Source: Halobacteriales archaeon SW_5_70_135
Lineage (GTDB): Archaea; Halobacteriota; Halobacteria; Halobacteriales; SW-7-71-33
Assembly: GCA_003022865.1 (NCBI GenBank)
Contig: PXSK01000006.1
Coordinates: forward strand, 1-50,682
Length of the DNA stretch: 50,682 nucleotides
Direction of reading: 5' to 3'
Under the pieces are notes generated by a model that did not search any database, had not been told where the DNA came from, and saw only the letters and a program-made list of their open reading frames with translations. The stretch's first letter is position 1. The number at the start of each line of letters is the position of its first letter. The translations under genes were made by a program, and so were the position numbers. Positions 33,285 to 42,144 of the stretch are shown here, piece by piece.

Positions 33285-34824
33285 GCTTCTCGACGCGGTC
33301 GCGGATCTCGGCCATCTCGCCGCTCTCTCGCTTCGAGTCGACGTGACTGTACATCAGCCCCATCCGGTGGTTCGACCGGAGGTCGTCCTCGTTTCTGTCG
33401 AGGAAGTCCCAGTACAGCGTGTTGAACGGACAGGCCCGGCTGCCGGTGTCTTTCGTCTTGTAGTAGTGACAGTCCCCGCAGTAGTCGCTCATCCTGTCGA
33501 TGTAGTTCGCCGAGGAGACGTACGGCTTCGTGGCGAACACGCCGTCGCCGTACTGGCCCATCTCGACGACGTTCGGCGTCGTCACCCAGTGGTAGGCGTC
33601 GACGTAGGTCGCGTGGAACCACTCGTTCAGTCGGTCGGGCTCGACACCCCACAGCGTGGCGAAGTTCGCGAGCACCATCAGCCGCTGGATGTGGTGGGAG
33701 TAGCCCCGCCGCTCGACGTCGGTGACGCTCTGGCGGAGACACTCCATGTTCGTCTCGGCGGTCCAGTAGAACTCCGGCAGGTCGTGGACGGCGTCGAGCT
33801 GGTTCGCCTCGTCCAGGCCGGGCATCGCGTGGCGGTAGACGTGTCGCATGAACTCCCGCCAGCCGACGAGCTGTCGCAATACGCCCTCCGCGGAGTTCAG
33901 CGCCACGTCGTCGCGCTCGTGGTACGCGTCCTCGACGGCCCGGACCGCCTCCCAGGGGTGGACGAGCCCGAGGTTTATCGACGACCCGAGCAGCGCATGA
34001 GCCATCGCCCAGTCGTCGCTGCGCATGGCGTCCTGGTACGGGCCGAACGCCGGCAGTCTGTGCGCGACGAAGTGCTCCAGTTTCGCCAGCGCCTGCTCGC
34101 GGGTGACCGGCCAGACGAGCTCCTCGTCGGCCCCCCAGACGTCGAACTCCTCGCGGACCCACTCGCTCGTCCGGGCGGTCAGCTCGTCGTGGTCGGGACG
34201 GAGCACCGGCGGCGACTCCCAGTCGTCGGGGGGGGACTCCTGGTTCTCGTCGTCGTAGTTCCACTCGCCGCCGACCGGGTCGCCGTCGTCGGTCATCAGC
34301 ACGCCCGTCCGCCGGCGCATCCACCGGTAGAACGTCTCGTGTGTGAACACGTCTTTCTCCGTCGCGTTGGCCCACTCGTCGAATGCCGCCCGCGTGCCGA
34401 CGAACAGCTCGTTCTGCACCACGTCGAGCCGGCCGCCGGCCTCGTCGACGAGCTCCCGGAAGCGGTCGCCGCTCCGGTGGCTCGGAGACCGCATCGACAC
34501 GAGTTCGTCGTCGGGGTGGCGCTCGAAGTACCGTCGCAGCCCCTCGCCGAAGCTGTCGGCCTCGACGTACTCGACGTCGTACCCCCGGTCGCGGAGCTCG
34601 TCCCGGAAGTGACGCATGCCGCTGAAGACGAGCGTCAGCTTGTGGTGGTGGTACGGCTTCCGGCGGGCGAAGTCGTGGGCCTCGATCATCAGCACGCGCG
34701 AGCCCTCGGGGGCGCGTCCGACCGGCCCGGCATCGGGATGCAGTTGCGTGCCTAACACCCACGGGACGCGGTGCTCGTCGTCGACGCTGTACTGTTGTGT
34801 CTCACCGACGACCGGCGCTGTCAC
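33253..34824 (-). CDS. Cryptochrome/photolyase family protein, FeS bacterial type ((6-4) photolyase-like)
   Basis: 523 residues. The N-terminus WVLGTQLHPDAGP and MIEAHDFARRKPYHHHKL match the 'deoxyribodipyrimidine photolyase-related' FeS-BCP group (PhrB/CryB). FAD-binding part: RQLVGWREFMRHVYRH, THxxRLM-like YSHHIQRLMVLANFATLWG, and FHATYVDAYHWVTTPNVVEM. Four cysteines that hold the iron-sulfur cluster are present: Cys in ETNMECLRQ, two in YCGDCHYYK and one in SRACPFN. Such enzymes repair (6-4) UV photoproducts. The GTG start at 34824 lies about 27 bases after the TATA-like AGATATATTATCC on the minus strand. Confidence 0.92.
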   Translation of the reverse strand: MTAPVVGETQQYSVDDEHRVPWVLGTQLHPDAGPVGRAPEGSRVLMIEAHDFARRKPYHHHKLTLVFSGMRHFRDELRDRGYDVEYVEADSFGEGLRRYFERHPDDELVSMRSPSHRSGDRFRELVDEAGGRLDVVQNELFVGTRAAFDEWANATEKDVFTHETFYRWMRRRTGVLMTDDGDPVGGEWNYDDENQESPPDDWESPPVLRPDHDELTARTSEWVREEFDVWGADEELVWPVTREQALAKLEHFVAHRLPAFGPYQDAMRSDDWAMAHALLGSSINLGLVHPWEAVRAVEDAYHERDDVALNSAEGVLRQLVGWREFMRHVYRHAMPGLDEANQLDAVHDLPEFYWTAETNMECLRQSVTDVERRGYSHHIQRLMVLANFATLWGVEPDRLNEWFHATYVDAYHWVTTPNVVEMGQYGDGVFATKPYVSSANYIDRMSDYCGDCHYYKTKDTGSRACPFNTLYWDFLDRNEDDLRSNHRMGLMYSHVDSKRESGEMAEIRDRVEKLREKQQYGEL

Positions 34825-34976
34825 TGTCCGTCATAGCCGTCCGAGGATAATATATCTCTCGTCCACGACTACTATATGAGAGGTGTACTCACGTTTATAC
34901 ATATGCCAGTGATACAAACACCTCGCGGGCGACGGCGATAGACGAAGTTGAATCGAGATATAAATTTACTACATAA
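34825..34976. promoter_or_regulatory. AT-rich divergent promoter region between photolyase and lipoprotein genes
   Basis: 152 bp, clearly less GC-rich than the rest. It contains GGATAATATATCTC (34842-34855; minus-strand TATA for the photolyase), TACTATATGAG, CGTTTATACATATG and GATATAAATTTAC (34957-34969) before the lipoprotein ATG. Several overlapping TATA-like boxes make the exact promoter of the plus-strand gene uncertain. Confidence 0.6.
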
Positions 34977-35669
34977 ATGCATCGTCGTAAATTCCTCTGT
35001 ACCGCGGCCGTGACTACCGGTGTCCTCGGCGGCTGTAACGAGAGGTCGGGTCGATCCGAGACGAGTGAAACTGAGACGACACTCGGAGCGAACACCGAGC
35101 TCAGGATCGAGAACGCGGAAACGGTCGAGAACACCGACGAGTTCGTCACGAGCACCGACTACCCCGAAGAACGCGTCGGTCCGGACGCGAGCGCTCGGAT
35201 CGAGGCCGAACTCTTCCAGTCCCCGGAGCGCCCCCCGGAAATCGAGTTCCGACTGACGAACACTGGCCCACGACATGACTTCTTCATGGACCCGTACTTT
35301 CCGTTCTCGAAGCTGCTCAGTAAGTCCCAAGAGGTGGTCCTTGTCCCGGACAAGAGGGAGGGAATGGACCGACACATTGGCCCAGTCGAACCGGACGGGC
35401 CCAGTACACAGGAGGAGTTCATTCCCGACGACAACAAGAATAGTTGCTGGCGGTCACGTGGCGAACCGATAATACGGTCCCCGGGCATTATACGGGAGTT
35501 GGATCGCGAGGAAACGGTTTCGAACCGCTCAACGGTCCTCCTCCACCCGGACGCCCCGTGTCCTCCGTCTGACACCCAGCTGCTGAGCAACGTCTTTTCG
35601 ATCGGCGGTGTCAGAGCGAACGTAACAGAAGCAGTCGTCAAATTACAACTCAGTAACCACCCAAGTTGA
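34977..35669 (+). CDS. Tat-exported lipoprotein, hypothetical, lower GC than neighbours
   Basis: 230 residues. MHRRKFLCTAAVTTGVLGGC is a twin-arginine signal followed by a lipobox (LGGC, Cys20), as in haloarchaeal lipoproteins. A Ser/Thr/Glu-rich linker leads to a beta-rich domain: ARIEAELFQSPERPPEIEFR, TNTGPRHDFFMDPYFPF, NSCWRSRGEPI and PDAPCPPSD. The protein has more Lys, Ile, Asn and Phe than its neighbours, and codons with A or T in third position (AAA, ATA, TTA) are frequent. It probably arrived by transfer. No recognised family. Confidence 0.75.
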   Translation: MHRRKFLCTAAVTTGVLGGCNERSGRSETSETETTLGANTELRIENAETVENTDEFVTSTDYPEERVGPDASARIEAELFQSPERPPEIEFRLTNTGPRHDFFMDPYFPFSKLLSKSQEVVLVPDKREGMDRHIGPVEPDGPSTQEEFIPDDNKNSCWRSRGEPIIRSPGIIRELDREETVSNRSTVLLHPDAPCPPSDTQLLSNVFSIGGVRANVTEAVVKLQLSNHPS

Positions 35670-35770
35670 CGGTCTCATGAAAAGGAACAGCCATCCAAGA
35701 GAGGGAAGACGGACGTCGACACCGTTGGTAAGTCCGTAAGCGACCGGGCCGGCGGCGCTCGCGTGTGGTG

Positions 35771-36217
35771 TCAGGGATCCCGCGAGACGCCCCGCCGAGC
35801 GAGGTCGTGGGCCCGCCGGACGCGCTCGCGGCCGACGTGACGGTACGTGACCGTGGGCGCGAACGACAGGCGGCGACGGACGGTCCGCACCCGCCGTCGC
35901 ATGACGTCGTCGCCCGGGACCGCGGGGTGGTCCGGGTCCGCCGCCTCGATCACCGCCGCGGCGTCGCCCTCGACGTGGACGCCGACGACCTCACGGTGGG
36001 CGTGCAGGTTCGCGACGGCCCGGGCGCCGGCGACCAGCGCCCGGTACTCGACGTGGGTGCTCGAGACGAACGCGGACAGCCCCCGTGCCCCCTCGACGAG
36101 CGGCCGGCCCGCCCGCACGACGTACCCCACTCCCGCGGCCGTCGGCGTCGCGTTGTCCGGCTCGTACAGCATGCTGCCGTCGAACGACAGCACGACCGAC
36201 AGGTTCGTGTCGCTCAC
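35771..36217 (-). CDS. RNase H-like protein
   Basis: 148 residues forming a single RNase H fold. Four acidic residues sit where catalysis needs them: SFDGSMLYEP (Asp13), STHVEYRALVAGARAV (Glu), VHVEGDAAAVIEA (Asp) and RRAHDLARRG (last Asp). It resembles the 'reverse transcriptase-like' RNase HI group that lacks the basic protrusion. It is distinct from the longer RNase HI at 22247-22978. A GTG start gives MSDTNLSVVLSFDGS. Substrate not known. It is followed on the minus strand by nothing, and its upstream neighbour, the hybrid kinase, is 184 bp away. Confidence 0.72.
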   Translation of the reverse strand: MSDTNLSVVLSFDGSMLYEPDNATPTAAGVGYVVRAGRPLVEGARGLSAFVSSTHVEYRALVAGARAVANLHAHREVVGVHVEGDAAAVIEAADPDHPAVPGDDVMRRRVRTVRRRLSFAPTVTYRHVGRERVRRAHDLARRGVSRDP

Positions 36218-36401
36218 GCGTGACTCTACGCCCCCCGACTCGGGGTCGACGCGTCCCGTCGGTCCGGTGCCGACCGGCCAATGACGCCGACGCCAGCGCC
36301 GGTGCCGGCGCCGGCGCCGGGAGCGCGGGACACGCCGGTGACGGACGACGGGGTGTCGTCGCCGTGTCGGGACCAGGGTGCCGTGTCCCGGGCGGGGGCG
36401 G

Positions 36402-38183
36402 TCACCGCTCGGGGAGGCCGACGCCGGCGACCTCGAACCGTGCGCCCTCGTCGCTGTCGGTCACACGGACCTCCCAGTCGTGTGCGTCCGCCACCTGCGT
36501 GACGACGCTGAGCCCGAGTCCGGGGTTCCGTTGTGCGGTGGAGTAGCCGGCTTCGAGCACGCCAGTGGGGTCGTCCTCGGGGACGCCGGGCCCGTCGTCG
36601 GCGACGTAGAACCCCTCGTCGTCGGAGAGGTCGCCGACGCGGACGGTCACGTCCGGGCCACAGTGGTCCAGCGCGTTCGACAGGAGATTGATGACCAGCT
36701 GCCGGAGACGGTCGGGGTCGGCCCGGACCGACCGCTCGGTCTCGACGACGAGGGTGGCGTCCTCGCTCCGGAGCGTCTCCCAGCACTCCTCGACGAGCGC
36801 CGGGAAGTCGACGACCGTACGGTCGAGGGCGTCGCTGTCCGTCCGCGCGAACGTCAGGAGCCCGTCGATGAGTCGCTCTATCCGCTCGTGAGCGTCCGCG
36901 ACGTCCGCGAGGTAGGGGCTGTCACACTCCTCGGCGGCGAGTTCGAGCCGCGAGGAGGCGAGAGTCAGCGGACTCCGGAGGTCGTGGCTCACCACCGAGA
37001 CGAACCGGTCGAGACGCTCGTTCTGTCGCTCCAGCTCCCGTTCGCGGTCCCTGTACGCGGTGATGTCGGCGTACACGCCGTAGCCGTCGATGTTCTCGTC
37101 GTCGGGAAGGTGGATGTTCCGGAACCGGAAGTCGCCGGTGCCGCCGGCGGTCAGTCGCGTGACCTCCTCGTCGATCAGGTCGCCGGCTCTCACCCGCTCG
37201 TCGAGCCGTTTCGCCTCGTCGTCGCGGTCCTCCGGGACGACGAGGTCGTCGGTGGGTTCGCCGACCGCCGTCTCGGGCTCGTACCCGAACACCTCGGTGA
37301 ACGCGCTGTTGACGTCGGCCAGATACGGTTCCCCGTCACGGAACGTGTACGCGATCGTCGGCTCCGGGAAGTGCTCGAACAGGGCACGCAGTCGGGTGTT
37401 CTTCTGTTCGAGTTCGCGCTCGCGCTCCTTGCGTTCGGTGATGTCGGTGTAGATGGCGAACCCGCCCGAGCCGTCGTCGTAGACGGCGTTCTGCAGCAGG
37501 AATCTGCGGGTACCCTCGGCGGTCAGTCGCGTGACCTCCTCGGAGAAGAGACTCGTGCCGTCTTTGACCCGCTGGTTGATGGCGGCGGCCTCGTCGGTCC
37601 GGTCGTCGGGGACGATGTAGGCGTCCAGGGAGTCGCCGACGATGTCGTCGACGTCGTAGCCGAACGTCTCCCCGAAGGCCGGGTTGACGCGCTGGACGAT
37701 CGGGTCGTCACCCTCGTACTCGACCTCGACGGTCGCCTGAGAGAGCCGGTCGAACAGGATCTGGAACCGCCGGCGCTCCTCCTGGAGTCGTCGCTCTGCC
37801 CGGACCTGGTCGACGGCGTTGGTGATGCGGTTCGCCAGGAGTTCGTACTTGTCGCTGCCGCCTCCCTTCCGCAGGTAGTCGGTCACGCCCGCGGAAATGG
37901 CGTCGCTGGCAATCTCCTCGCTACCCTTGCCTGTGAACAGGATGAACGGGAGGTCCGGATACTCCTCGCGGACGGCAGAGAGGAACTCGATGCCGTTCGT
38001 GCCGGGCATGTCGTAGTCGGAGACGACACAGTCGACGTCGTCCGAGAGACGGTCCAGTCCGGCGGCGGCGCTCTCGGCGGTGTCGATGACGAACCCGTCG
38101 TCGCCCCGTTCGAGATACACCGCGGTCAGGTCCGCGAAGTCCGGGTCGTCGTCCACGTGGAGAACGTGGATAGCGTCGCTCAT
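36402..38183 (-). CDS. Hybrid sensor histidine kinase (REC-PAS-PAS-HisKA-HATPase)
   Basis: 593 residues, cytoplasmic. Receiver domain 5-120 with acidic pair Asp11/Asp12, phospho-acceptor Asp56 (DCVVSDYDMPG) and Lys106. Two PAS domains follow, both ending in a C-terminal cap (YTDITERKERERELE and YADITAYRDRERELE). HisKA has the acceptor in FVSVVSHDLRSPLTLASSR (His about 400), and the ATPase has an intact N-box (VINLLSNALDHCG), G1 (VADDGPGVP) and G2 (NPGLGLSVV). The N-terminal receiver input is common in haloarchaeal kinases of the Bat/phototaxis-like type. No partner gene is adjacent. Confidence 0.92.
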   Translation of the reverse strand: MSDAIHVLHVDDDPDFADLTAVYLERGDDGFVIDTAESAAAGLDRLSDDVDCVVSDYDMPGTNGIEFLSAVREEYPDLPFILFTGKGSEEIASDAISAGVTDYLRKGGGSDKYELLANRITNAVDQVRAERRLQEERRRFQILFDRLSQATVEVEYEGDDPIVQRVNPAFGETFGYDVDDIVGDSLDAYIVPDDRTDEAAAINQRVKDGTSLFSEEVTRLTAEGTRRFLLQNAVYDDGSGGFAIYTDITERKERERELEQKNTRLRALFEHFPEPTIAYTFRDGEPYLADVNSAFTEVFGYEPETAVGEPTDDLVVPEDRDDEAKRLDERVRAGDLIDEEVTRLTAGGTGDFRFRNIHLPDDENIDGYGVYADITAYRDRERELERQNERLDRFVSVVSHDLRSPLTLASSRLELAAEECDSPYLADVADAHERIERLIDGLLTFARTDSDALDRTVVDFPALVEECWETLRSEDATLVVETERSVRADPDRLRQLVINLLSNALDHCGPDVTVRVGDLSDDEGFYVADDGPGVPEDDPTGVLEAGYSTAQRNPGLGLSVVTQVADAHDWEVRVTDSDEGARFEVAGVGLPER

Positions 38184-38293
38184 ACGGCCTCTGTGCGAGG
38201 GGAGAGGTATATCATTTACTGCGTCGGGCGTCGAAGAGAACGGAACGCGCCGTCGCCGGCCGGGGCGCTCGCACGGGCTCTCCGCGCGGCCGA

Positions 38294-38334
38294 CGACGGT
38301 GACCGCGACCGCGACCGCGACCGCGGCCGGTATC
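38294..38334 (+). repeat. GACCGC hexamer run, intergenic
   Basis: GGTGACCGCGACCGCGACCG and on: about five near-perfect GACCGC/GCGACC units between the hybrid kinase and the acetyltransferase gene. Non-coding simple-sequence repeat. Confidence 0.65.
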
Positions 38335-38367
38335 CGGCGGGCGAGCGGCGACGGGGAGCCGTCGCGG

Positions 38368-39006
38368 TCAGAGCTCGATCCGGGTGCCGACGTCGGGCGT
38401 GTCCGCCCGCTCGTACTCCTCGCGGGTGATCGTGTAGCGAACCTGGTCGGTGATCCGGCCGTCCCGGTCGGCCACGAAGCTGCGGAGGTGACCCTCGCGG
38501 CGGCCGTCGTGGGCGTCGACGTACTTTTCGATGGCCCGTCGGGAGTTGTCGTTGTCCGGCTCGTGAGTCACCTCGACGACCGCCAGGTCGAGCGCCTCGA
38601 AGGCCACCTCGACGAACGCCGCCGCGCGCTCGCCCGAGTAGCCTCGACCCCAGAACGGCCGCCGGAGCCAGGTGCCGAAGGTGGCCAGTCGGCGGTCCCA
38701 GTCGACGCCGACGCCGGTGACGCCGGCGAGCTCGCCGGCGCCGTCCTCCCCCTCACGGGGCCGGACCGCGTACTCACCGCCGTCGCCGCTCTCGAAGCGC
38801 TCGGCGACGCCGTCGAGAAACTCGCGGGTCTCTCGGGGGTGTTCGTGGGGGCTCCAGGTGACGTAGCGGGTCACGTCGGTGAAGTCGCCGTCGTCCGCCT
38901 GACCCGAGCAGACCCGGTAGAACTCGCGGAGGTCGACGCTCTCGTGTAGCGGCTCGAAGGCGAGGCGGTCGGTGACGACGCGAGACGGGAACAGCTCCCC
39001 GGACAT
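38368..39006 (-). CDS. GNAT family acetyltransferase (RimJ/RimL type)
   Basis: 212 residues. Acceptor-side start RVVTDRLAFEPLHES is typical for the RimJ/RimL branch. The acetyl-CoA loop is FWGRGYSGERAAAFVEVAFE, with the later strand LAVVEVTHEPDNDNSRRAIEKYV (the conserved Asn-x-x-Ser). These enzymes acetylate N-termini, amino sugars or drugs; the target is unknown. Lies 61 bp downstream of a decayed small gene on the same strand. Confidence 0.88.
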   Translation of the reverse strand: MSGELFPSRVVTDRLAFEPLHESVDLREFYRVCSGQADDGDFTDVTRYVTWSPHEHPRETREFLDGVAERFESGDGGEYAVRPREGEDGAGELAGVTGVGVDWDRRLATFGTWLRRPFWGRGYSGERAAAFVEVAFEALDLAVVEVTHEPDNDNSRRAIEKYVDAHDGRREGHLRSFVADRDGRITDQVRYTITREEYERADTPDVGTRIEL

Positions 39007-39069
39007 CGGTCACACCTCAGCGGCGACCGGTAAAGTCGTTCGCCCGGCGTGTGACGGGTTGACGAGGGT

Positions 39070-39403
39070 CAGCCGCGCACCCGGCGCAGCTCCTCCTCGG
39101 AGAGGAAGGAACGCCCTTCGGCGGGGTCGACGACGGTCACGGAGTGGTCGGTAGTCGGGCTGAGCACGTGGACGCTCGCCACCCGCTTTCGCTCGCCGGC
39201 CTCGACGCGACCCGTCGACAGGGTGACCGGCGGACGGCCACGTCGTCGTGGTAAACACCAGTCGGACGAGTGCGCCGGAGGTCTCGCCCTGGTCGACCAC
39301 CGTCGCCGAGAGGTCGACCGTGTCGTCCGTCTCCAGTACTGGAGACAGGCCACTCGTGTCCCCCGTATCGGACGCCCCGAGTTGACTGTTCGGGCGGCCG
39401 CGG
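39070..39403 (-). pseudogene. Frameshifted remnant of a beta-rich haloarchaeal protein
   Basis: The minus strand reads SQLGASDTGDTSGLSPVLE and DTVDLSATVVDQGETSGALV in one frame. A frame change near 39238-39255 leads to RPPVTLSTGRVEAGERKRVA and on to VVDPAEGRSFLSEEELRRVRG with a stop at 39069-39071. Joined, the two give a beta-strand pattern like CARDB or similar extracellular Ig-like domains (inference). No start codon is present in the first frame before the SHOCT gene. It probably lost its N-terminus. Confidence 0.4.
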
Positions 39404-39752
39404 TCACTCCCGCTCGCGGTCGCGTTCGCGCTCGCGCTCCAGTGCCAGTTCGCGCTCGACGTCCCCGGCGTCGCCGTCTCCGTCTCCGTTTCCGTCTCCG
39501 TCGGCGGGCTCGACGTCGACCTCCGGCGGCACCTCGACGTCCTCGGTGGCGAGGATCTCCTCCAGGCGGCGCTCGAACTCCACGTCGTCGATCTCGCCGG
39601 CCGCGTACCGCTCGCGCAGCGTGGCGACCGGGTCCTCGGACGACGGCGGCGGCCTGTCCGCCGACGAAGATCGCCGTGAGGATGCCGATCGGCAGCGTTC
39701 CCACCGCGGCGACGGCGGGCAGCGCCTCCAGGAGGCGACGGGCGAGGCCCAT
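39404..39752 (-). pseudogene. SHOCT-domain membrane protein broken by a single-base frameshift
   Basis: From the ATG at 39752 the frame encodes MGLARRLLEALPAVAAVG and a membrane helix TLPIGILTAIFVG. It then continues, one base out of phase, as PPPSSEDPVATLRERYAAGE and IDDVEFERRLEEILATEDVE (a clear SHOCT motif), a GDGNGDGDGD linker and a charged end ERERERDRERE, stop at 39404-39406. The shift lies at about 39655-39665. The total length of 349 bases is one more than a multiple of three, consistent with one inserted base. Its ATG overlaps the stop of the DUF460 gene, so it was coupled to it. Confidence 0.65.
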
Positions 39753-41737
39753 CAGTCCCCGTCGCCCGCGCCGGCGCGGTCGCGGTCGGCGCGGTGCTCG
39801 CTGATGATGCGGTCGATCGTCTCCGCTGTGCGCTGCTTGCGGCGCACCGCTGCACGCTCGTGCCAGTCCTCGATCACCGCCTCGACGTCGTCCTCGCGGG
39901 CGACGGCGAGCTCGTCGACCTCTTGCATCGCCACCTCGGCGGCCGGCCCGACGGGGGTCTCGTGCTCGAAGAGGATCTCGTCGGCCACGTCGGAGAGTCC
40001 GCCGTTTTTCAGCACCACCCGGGGGGTGACGTCGACGAGTCGCTCGGCGGTCGACCGGCCGGCGCCGCCGGCGTCACGCAGGTAGACGACGTCGTCCTCC
40101 GAGAGCCCGTAGCTCTCGTCGGCGGCCTCGATGGCGGCGACGGTGAACTCCTCGACTGGCTTGACCGGGACGAGGCCGTCCTTCTCGGCCTCGACGTCGC
40201 TGAAGTTCGAGTGGTCGAGCTTCCAGAGTGCCTTCATCCGCTCGACCTTCGCCGCAAGGTCGTCGGCGCGGTCGCGCTCGGCTTCGAGTTCGCCCTCCAG
40301 GCGGGAGACCTGCCGCTCCAGGCGTGAGACCTCGCGGCGCTCGCGGGCCTCGCGGCGCTCCTGCCGGCGGGCCTCGTCCAGTTCGGCTTCGAGCTCCTCG
40401 ACGCGGGCGTCCTTCCGGTCGGCGGTCGCCTCCAGTTCCTCGACGTGGTCCTGTAGCCGGCCGACCTGTCGCTCCAGGTCGCGGATGCGGCGCTGCTCGG
40501 GCGACGGCTCGTTGTCCGGCTCCGTCGCGGAGTCGTCGTTGCCGTCGTCGTCGGCGCGGGCGGCCAGAGCGGTCTCGACGGACTCGCCGTCGAGCACGTC
40601 CGCGAGCACCGCACCGGTGTCGACGCCGGGGGGGACCTTCCGGTCGACGCGACGGAACTGGTCGGCGTGGTCGTCGTACGCCTCCAGGGCGGCGGCCATC
40701 GCGTCGCGCTCGTGGTCGTTGTCGTACGCGTGCTCGCGAGTGCGGTGCTGTTTCTCGTCGATCGGTAGGTCACTCGGGGGCGTCCAGCCGGCGGCGTCGA
40801 ACGACCGCCGGACCTGCTCGACGGCCTCCGGCATCGGGGTGACGTCGGCGGCGACCACGAGCGGCCGACCGCGCTCGACGATCCACTCCACGACGTCGGC
40901 GGTGTCGGCAGTGCGAGTCGAGAGCACGTCGAGCACCTCGCCGTCCAGGTCGAGGATGGCGACGGCGGTCGTCGTCCCCGGGTCGACGCCGACGAGGACG
41001 TGGTCGCGGCGCTTCGCCAGCGGGCGGAACTCGATGCCGTCCCGGCGGACGCGGTCGATCTCGACGCGCACGTCGCCCGACCGCTCGCGGGAGACGGGGA
41101 TGTCGTCCGGTCGTGCCTCGACCTCGAAGATCGCCCGGGAGAAGCCGCCGTACTTCTCTGTCACCTCGCGGTCGTACGCCAGACCCGCGTCCTCCAGGGC
41201 GGACTGCACCTCGCGGCTGCGTTTACGCACCGCGCCGTGGATGCGCCGCGTGTAGCGGTCCTCCGACCAGCCGCCACTCCCGGTCGAGCGGCCGCGGGAG
41301 ACCTTCAGTCTGGTGCGGTCGGTGAACGCCGTCACCACCTGGCCGACGTTCTGGGCGGCGAGACGGGCGGCGGCCTCGGCTTCGCTCATGGGGTCCTTCG
41401 CGTAGGGGACGTCGTGGCGGTCGGCGACGCGGGAGAGCGGCTCCGGGCGGTCGGCGCCGGTCACCTGCACGAGCCGGGTGGGGTCCGGCAGCGCCCCCAG
41501 AAAGCGCACGAGGTCGTCCTTGTCCTCGGCGAGCTCGTAGGCGTTGTCGGTGGCGACGATGGCGGGCTCCTCGTCGTCGATCAGCCGACGCAGCTTCCGG
41601 TAGGAGACGACGTCCCGCTCGAAGCCGTCGCCGTCGTACACCGCCAGCGCGTAGGAGGGCGCGGTGCCCCGCACGTCGCCGCTCTGGATGTCCACCCCGT
41701 AGACCACCGCGTCGAGTGCACTCGTCCGTGAACTCAC
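39752..41737 (-). CDS. DUF460 protein: RNase H-like nuclease domains with long coiled coil
   Basis: 661 residues. Two RNase H-like halves: DAVVYGVDIQSGDVRG at the N-terminus and HVLVGVDPGTTTAVAILD in the middle, with AYDNDHERDAMAAALEAY near the end of the second (acidic residues as in YqgF/RuvC-type nucleases). A long coiled coil follows (RIRDLERQVGRLQDHVEEL to RQVSRLEGELEAERDRADDL), then a C-terminal domain with DHSNFSDVEAEKDGLVPVKP. This is the archaeal DUF460 family, function unknown. The frame is open to an ATG at 41764, but that ATG belongs to the TATA box TTTATG; the GTG at 41737 gives VSSRTSALDAVVYGVD and is 30 bases from it. Confidence 0.88.
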   Translation of the reverse strand: MSSRTSALDAVVYGVDIQSGDVRGTAPSYALAVYDGDGFERDVVSYRKLRRLIDDEEPAIVATDNAYELAEDKDDLVRFLGALPDPTRLVQVTGADRPEPLSRVADRHDVPYAKDPMSEAEAAARLAAQNVGQVVTAFTDRTRLKVSRGRSTGSGGWSEDRYTRRIHGAVRKRSREVQSALEDAGLAYDREVTEKYGGFSRAIFEVEARPDDIPVSRERSGDVRVEIDRVRRDGIEFRPLAKRRDHVLVGVDPGTTTAVAILDLDGEVLDVLSTRTADTADVVEWIVERGRPLVVAADVTPMPEAVEQVRRSFDAAGWTPPSDLPIDEKQHRTREHAYDNDHERDAMAAALEAYDDHADQFRRVDRKVPPGVDTGAVLADVLDGESVETALAARADDDGNDDSATEPDNEPSPEQRRIRDLERQVGRLQDHVEELEATADRKDARVEELEAELDEARRQERREARERREVSRLERQVSRLEGELEAERDRADDLAAKVERMKALWKLDHSNFSDVEAEKDGLVPVKPVEEFTVAAIEAADESYGLSEDDVVYLRDAGGAGRSTAERLVDVTPRVVLKNGGLSDVADEILFEHETPVGPAAEVAMQEVDELAVAREDDVEAVIEDWHERAAVRRKQRTAETIDRIISEHRADRDRAGAGDGD

Positions 41738-42100
41738 GTTCAGCCGTCGGAGCCGGGCGGGCATAAATCTCGTCCCCTTCTCTCCGATCTCGGGGCGTCC
41801 GGTGAGCGTACGAGGCGACCGCTTCGCGCTCACCGACTGTCGCTCTTGACCCTGACGGGATGACCTACGAAGCCCTCGGCGCGTTCTCATCGACTGTCGT
41901 CCTTGCAGGCCGCTAGGCGCCACTGGGGTCCTCCCCACACCTCCCCGCCCGGTCGGGCGTGTGCCCGGGTCGTTCGCTACTGCTCACGACTCTCACACGG
42001 AGTCGACCGGGCGTATCTTTCCGCAGGGCGCGCGAGCAACGCGCGAGGTTCTCACGAGCGAGCGCAGCGAGCGACGTGGGAGCAGGAACGTCGCAGCAGC

Positions 42101-42144
42101 GAGGCGCTACGCGCCTCTGGCAGCCGGGCGGCTGCGCCGCCCGG
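42101..42144. repeat. Two perfect hairpins with 3-base loops
   Basis: GAGGCGC-TAC-GCGCCTC (42101-42117, 7-bp stem) and CCGGGCGGC-TGC-GCCGCCCGG (42124-42144, 9-bp stem), six bases apart. Confidence 0.85.

Noticed and set aside
40131-41255. 374-codon Ser/Arg-rich plus-strand frame
   Set aside because: Antisense shadow of the DUF460 gene.
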